A stretch of DNA of 9,114 nucleotides, from positions 1-9,114 of the forward strand of contig CAZJYT010000039.1 in assembly GCA_964550325.1 (NCBI GenBank), given 5' to 3'. The first letter of the stretch is position 1. Each line of letters starts with the position of its first letter. This DNA is from CAZJYT01 sp964550325 (lineage in GTDB: Bacteria > Patescibacteriota > Minisyncoccia > Minisyncoccales > CAZJYT01). Of the stretch, positions 6,634 to 9,114 are shown one piece after another. Position numbers and translations under genes: made by a program. The notes under the pieces are model-generated. The model was not told the DNA's origin. It ran no database searches and worked only from the letters and a program-made list of their open reading frames with translations.

Positions 6634-9114
6634 TTAAATAATATTTTCTTCTTCTAACATTTTAATTTCTTTCAAATCTAAATCTAAAATTTTGTCTATT
6701 CCATACTTTTGCAAATCATCTAATTTCTCTTTTATGTTTAATACAAAAAATCCTTTAAAAGTATTTCTCTTTATTATTTCAAATCTTTCTCTAAAATTTT
6801 CTATCCCAAAAAATGGAAGGTTAAAAGAGTAATTGTACAAAGTTTCTAATATCTTCCATTTATTTAAATTGTTTTTCAAGCTCTCGTTTTTTATTTTCTC
6901 TCTTATTTTGTTAATTAAATCTTCAAATGAAATCTCCCAATTCTTTTTGTCTTTTAATGCTTCGCACAGGGCTTCATATAATTCATCTTCCTGATTGGGT
7001 AAATTAGGAATAAAAACCTGAATTCCGGCTATGTTCCTGAAAATTCTTTGAGCTTCATTTTTCTTTTCTGCCGACCAATACTTTAACCATTCAAGAGTTT
7101 CGTTGATTTTGTTTTCGTAAAATTGTTTGAGAGTTTGATTGCTTTCCACCGGTTTTTCAAATACATTATCTATCAACTTTTTCTCTTCTTCGTAATTAAG
7201 CGGATTAGAATTTTGTATCTCTTTAAGCACTTCTATTGTTTTTTCCAAAATCTCTTTGGGATAGTAAATCGCTAAAGTTCCTTTATCTATTCCGGTAAAG
7301 ATATAAATGTTAGGTTTATTTCCTGGATAATGCTCATTTGGTTTTTTGTTTCTCCAAATTCTCCCCCATCTTTGAATTTGGCTATCAATAGGAGAAATTT
7401 CAGTGATTAATATATCAAAATCAACATCAACAGAAGCTTCTACTATTTGAGTTGCAACTAAAATTAAGCCTTTTTCTTCATTCATTAACTTCTCTTTGAT
7501 TTTTTCTATTCTTTCTTTTTTTTCTTTTTCTATTAATCTTGAATGAAGCAGATAAAGATTTTCTTTTTTTATTCCCAATTTTTGAGAGATATTTTCAAGT
7601 TCTTGATACAATTTTATTGCTTTTCCTACATTATTAACAATCACCATTATATTTTTGTCTTTGTGATCTTTAATTATTTTCTTTATTTGGTGAAACGTCT
7701 TCTCCTTTAGCACCAAATTGTATTCTTTCTCTGTTTTTGAGTGATATTCAAATACAGGTCCATCAATTAATTTTATTCTATGTCTTTTTAAATTATAGTT
7801 CTTTATCAATTCCTTTGTTTTATCCGGTTCTTTTTCTAAATCACAAATTTCAAATCCATTCTTTTCATTTATAAATTGTTTAAAATATGGTGGGAAAGTA
7901 GCGGTAATAACTAAAACATTTCCTTTCAATTCTTTGATAATTTCAAGTGTTTTTATAATAATTGCCACCATTTCTGGATTATAAGCTTGAATTTCATCAA
8001 TTACAATGGAGGAGGCAGGATATACTGAAACTAACTTATCAAAACCATAATATTTTAATGAAGAAAGAAAAACTTGATCAGGAGTTGTTAACAAAAGAGG
8101 AAAAGAAAATAGTCTGGCAGAGATCATTTTATCGCTTACTTCTAAATCACTTCCTTCTTTTTCTTCTTTTAGATGTTCAATAAACGAGGTTGAATGGAGA
8201 ATACCAACAAAATTTTTCTCAAAATATCCTTTGTTTTCTTTTTCATCTTTTCTAAATCTCCAAAACAAGTCATTTAATGCAACTCTTAATGGTAAAGTAT
8301 AAATCAATTTTCTACCGGTTCTTTTTGCCCACAATAAAGCAAATTCTGTTTTTCCTGATCCTGTAGGAGCTACTAACACAAAATTGTGATTTTTAGTTTT
8401 CTTTAATATTTCTTGTTGCCATAAATCTTCTTTACCTGTTAATTCTTTGACAGCACTTTTTATTTCGTCTTCTAAATTTTTAAAGATTTCGTTAATATTT
8501 GTTGTTTCTTCTATATTAACTCCTCCACTTCCGGCATAATCGCACCTTCTTAAAACTCCTAAAAAAACAAAAAAATCAAGCCAATTTTTACTTAATCTAT
8601 CACCATTGTTTTCGTCTTTATCAGGAATCTCATAAAACTTTATTTGTGTTGATAAACCATAACCACCTTCTAAAGCTTTTTTTAAATTTTCCAATTTTCC
8701 TAAATTTATTTTTGCTTTTAAATCACTTAAGATTTCTCTGATAAAATTTTCATCTTCATTGTTAAAACTTTCTATCAGTGAATCTATCATTGTTTCAAGT
8801 AATTTTTTAATTTCTTCTTTTTTCTCTAAAAGAAATTTAATATATTTTTCAAGGTCAGGATAATCATCAAAGATGCATCTTATATTTAATTCTTTATTTA
8901 CATAGAAGTCGTTATAGTGATGAAAAAGAATGGCTGTTCTGATTTGTTGTGCATCTTCATCTTCTGGATTATCAAGAAAAATATAAGAATAAAGAGTAGA
9001 AATAACTTCATGGCGTTTTATATCTATCGTTTTGTAATAATATTTTTCTTTTTTATTCTTTTCATTCTCATTTGTTTTTTTCTCAAAAAATTTCTCTATC
9101 TCTTTCCATTGAGA
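6634..9114 (-). CDS. cas3: CRISPR-associated nuclease-helicase Cas3 (N-terminus outside window)
   Basis: The frame is open without a stop from the right edge to the TAA at 6636-6634, giving 826 residues (numbered here from the edge). The first part is a fused HD nuclease domain: H35 (KRHEVIS), H65-H66 (LFHHYND) and probably D192 (RRCDYAGS) are metal ligands. The first HD pair lies beyond the edge. The superfamily 2 helicase follows: Walker A APTGSGKTE at 249-257, the DEAD/H-box variant DEIQ at 373-376, TAT at 404-406, motif V VATQIVEASVD from 553, and motif VI QRWGRIWR at 581-588. A C-terminal domain ends near 826. Cas3 unwinds and degrades DNA flagged by the crRNA effector complex. The ATG at 8790 is internal, not the start: coding continues through it into the HD domain. 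The fusion of HD and helicase favours type I-B over I-A, where the two are usually separate. Position at the head of cas4-cas1-cas2 suggests one operon. Confidence 0.96.
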   Translation of the reverse strand, partial: SQWKEIEKFFEKKTNENEKNKKEKYYYKTIDIKRHEVISTLYSYIFLDNPEDEDAQQIRTAILFHHYNDFYVNKELNIRCIFDDYPDLEKYIKFLLEKKEEIKKLLETMIDSLIESFNNEDENFIREILSDLKAKINLGKLENLKKALEGGYGLSTQIKFYEIPDKDENNGDRLSKNWLDFFVFLGVLRRCDYAGSGGVNIEETTNINEIFKNLEDEIKSAVKELTGKEDLWQQEILKKTKNHNFVLVAPTGSGKTEFALLWAKRTGRKLIYTLPLRVALNDLFWRFRKDEKENKGYFEKNFVGILHSTSFIEHLKEEKEGSDLEVSDKMISARLFSFPLLLTTPDQVFLSSLKYYGFDKLVSVYPASSIVIDEIQAYNPEMVAIIIKTLEIIKELKGNVLVITATFPPYFKQFINEKNGFEICDLEKEPDKTKELIKNYNLKRHRIKLIDGPVFEYHSKTEKEYNLVLKEKTFHQIKKIIKDHKDKNIMVIVNNVGKAIKLYQELENISQKLGIKKENLYLLHSRLIEKEKKERIEKIKEKLMNEEKGLILVATQIVEASVDVDFDILITEISPIDSQIQRWGRIWRNKKPNEHYPGNKPNIYIFTGIDKGTLAIYYPKEILEKTIEVLKEIQNSNPLNYEEEKKLIDNVFEKPVESNQTLKQFYENKINETLEWLKYWSAEKKNEAQRIFRNIAGIQVFIPNLPNQEDELYEALCEALKDKKNWEISFEDLINKIREKIKNESLKNNLNKWKILETLYNYSFNLPFFGIENFRERFEIIKRNTFKGFFVLNIKEKLDDLQKYGIDKILDLDLKEIKMLEEENII

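Noticed and set aside
4909..8183. Plus-strand open frames at 4909-5094, 5553-5741, 6169-6366 and 7962-8183
   Set aside because: They lie opposite the cas genes, have Phe/Leu-rich composition typical of the complement of Lys/Glu-rich coding DNA, and show no motif.
6634..8790. cas3 as a complete 718-aa gene starting at ATG 8790
   Set aside because: The frame is open upstream to the edge and encodes HD-domain motifs, so that Met is internal.

Overview
The window holds the adaptation end of a type I-B-like CRISPR-Cas locus and its complete, very long array. Everything is oriented on the minus strand. The DNA is strongly AT-rich, and the proteins are rich in Lys, Glu, Ile and Phe. That fits a low-GC, possibly thermophilic bacterium or archaeon, but no gene here fixes the lineage and I do not name one. 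Ribosome-binding sites are weak or absent.

Right to left, in the direction of transcription: a Cas3 nuclease-helicase (6634-9114, N-terminus cut by the window edge), Cas4 (6116-6622), Cas1 (5112-6113), Cas2 (4841-5101), a 107-bp leader (4734-4840), and a CRISPR array of 63 repeats and 62 spacers (385-4733). The array ends in a decayed terminal repeat (385-414). Next comes an AT-rich stretch of about 180 bp with no recognisable gene (206-384). Last is the N-terminal part of a MNT-type nucleotidyltransferase (1-205) that runs off the left edge. The effector genes (cas5, cas7, cas8, cas6) are not in the window and are expected upstream of cas3, beyond the right edge.

The genes form one pathway. 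Cas4, Cas1 and Cas2 select, trim and integrate new spacers at the leader end (about 4733). The array is transcribed leftward and cut by a Cas6 encoded elsewhere, giving crRNAs with an AUUGAAAC 5' handle. Cas3 degrades DNA marked by the effector complex.

The most informative content is in the spacers. Two groups overlap or match each other: spacers at 1194, 2925 and 4593, and spacers at 1747, 1814, 1880 and 3415. Each group hits one foreign locus repeatedly and on both strands. Within them, two spacer pairs share exactly the handle-side boundary but differ in length at the other end, an in-sequence record of PAM-anchored acquisition. Several spacers carry perfect hairpins, and about half begin with TT on the + strand, pointing to a boundary preference at the PAM-distal end. 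The terminal repeat has lost exactly the 8-nt handle while keeping the other 22 positions almost intact.
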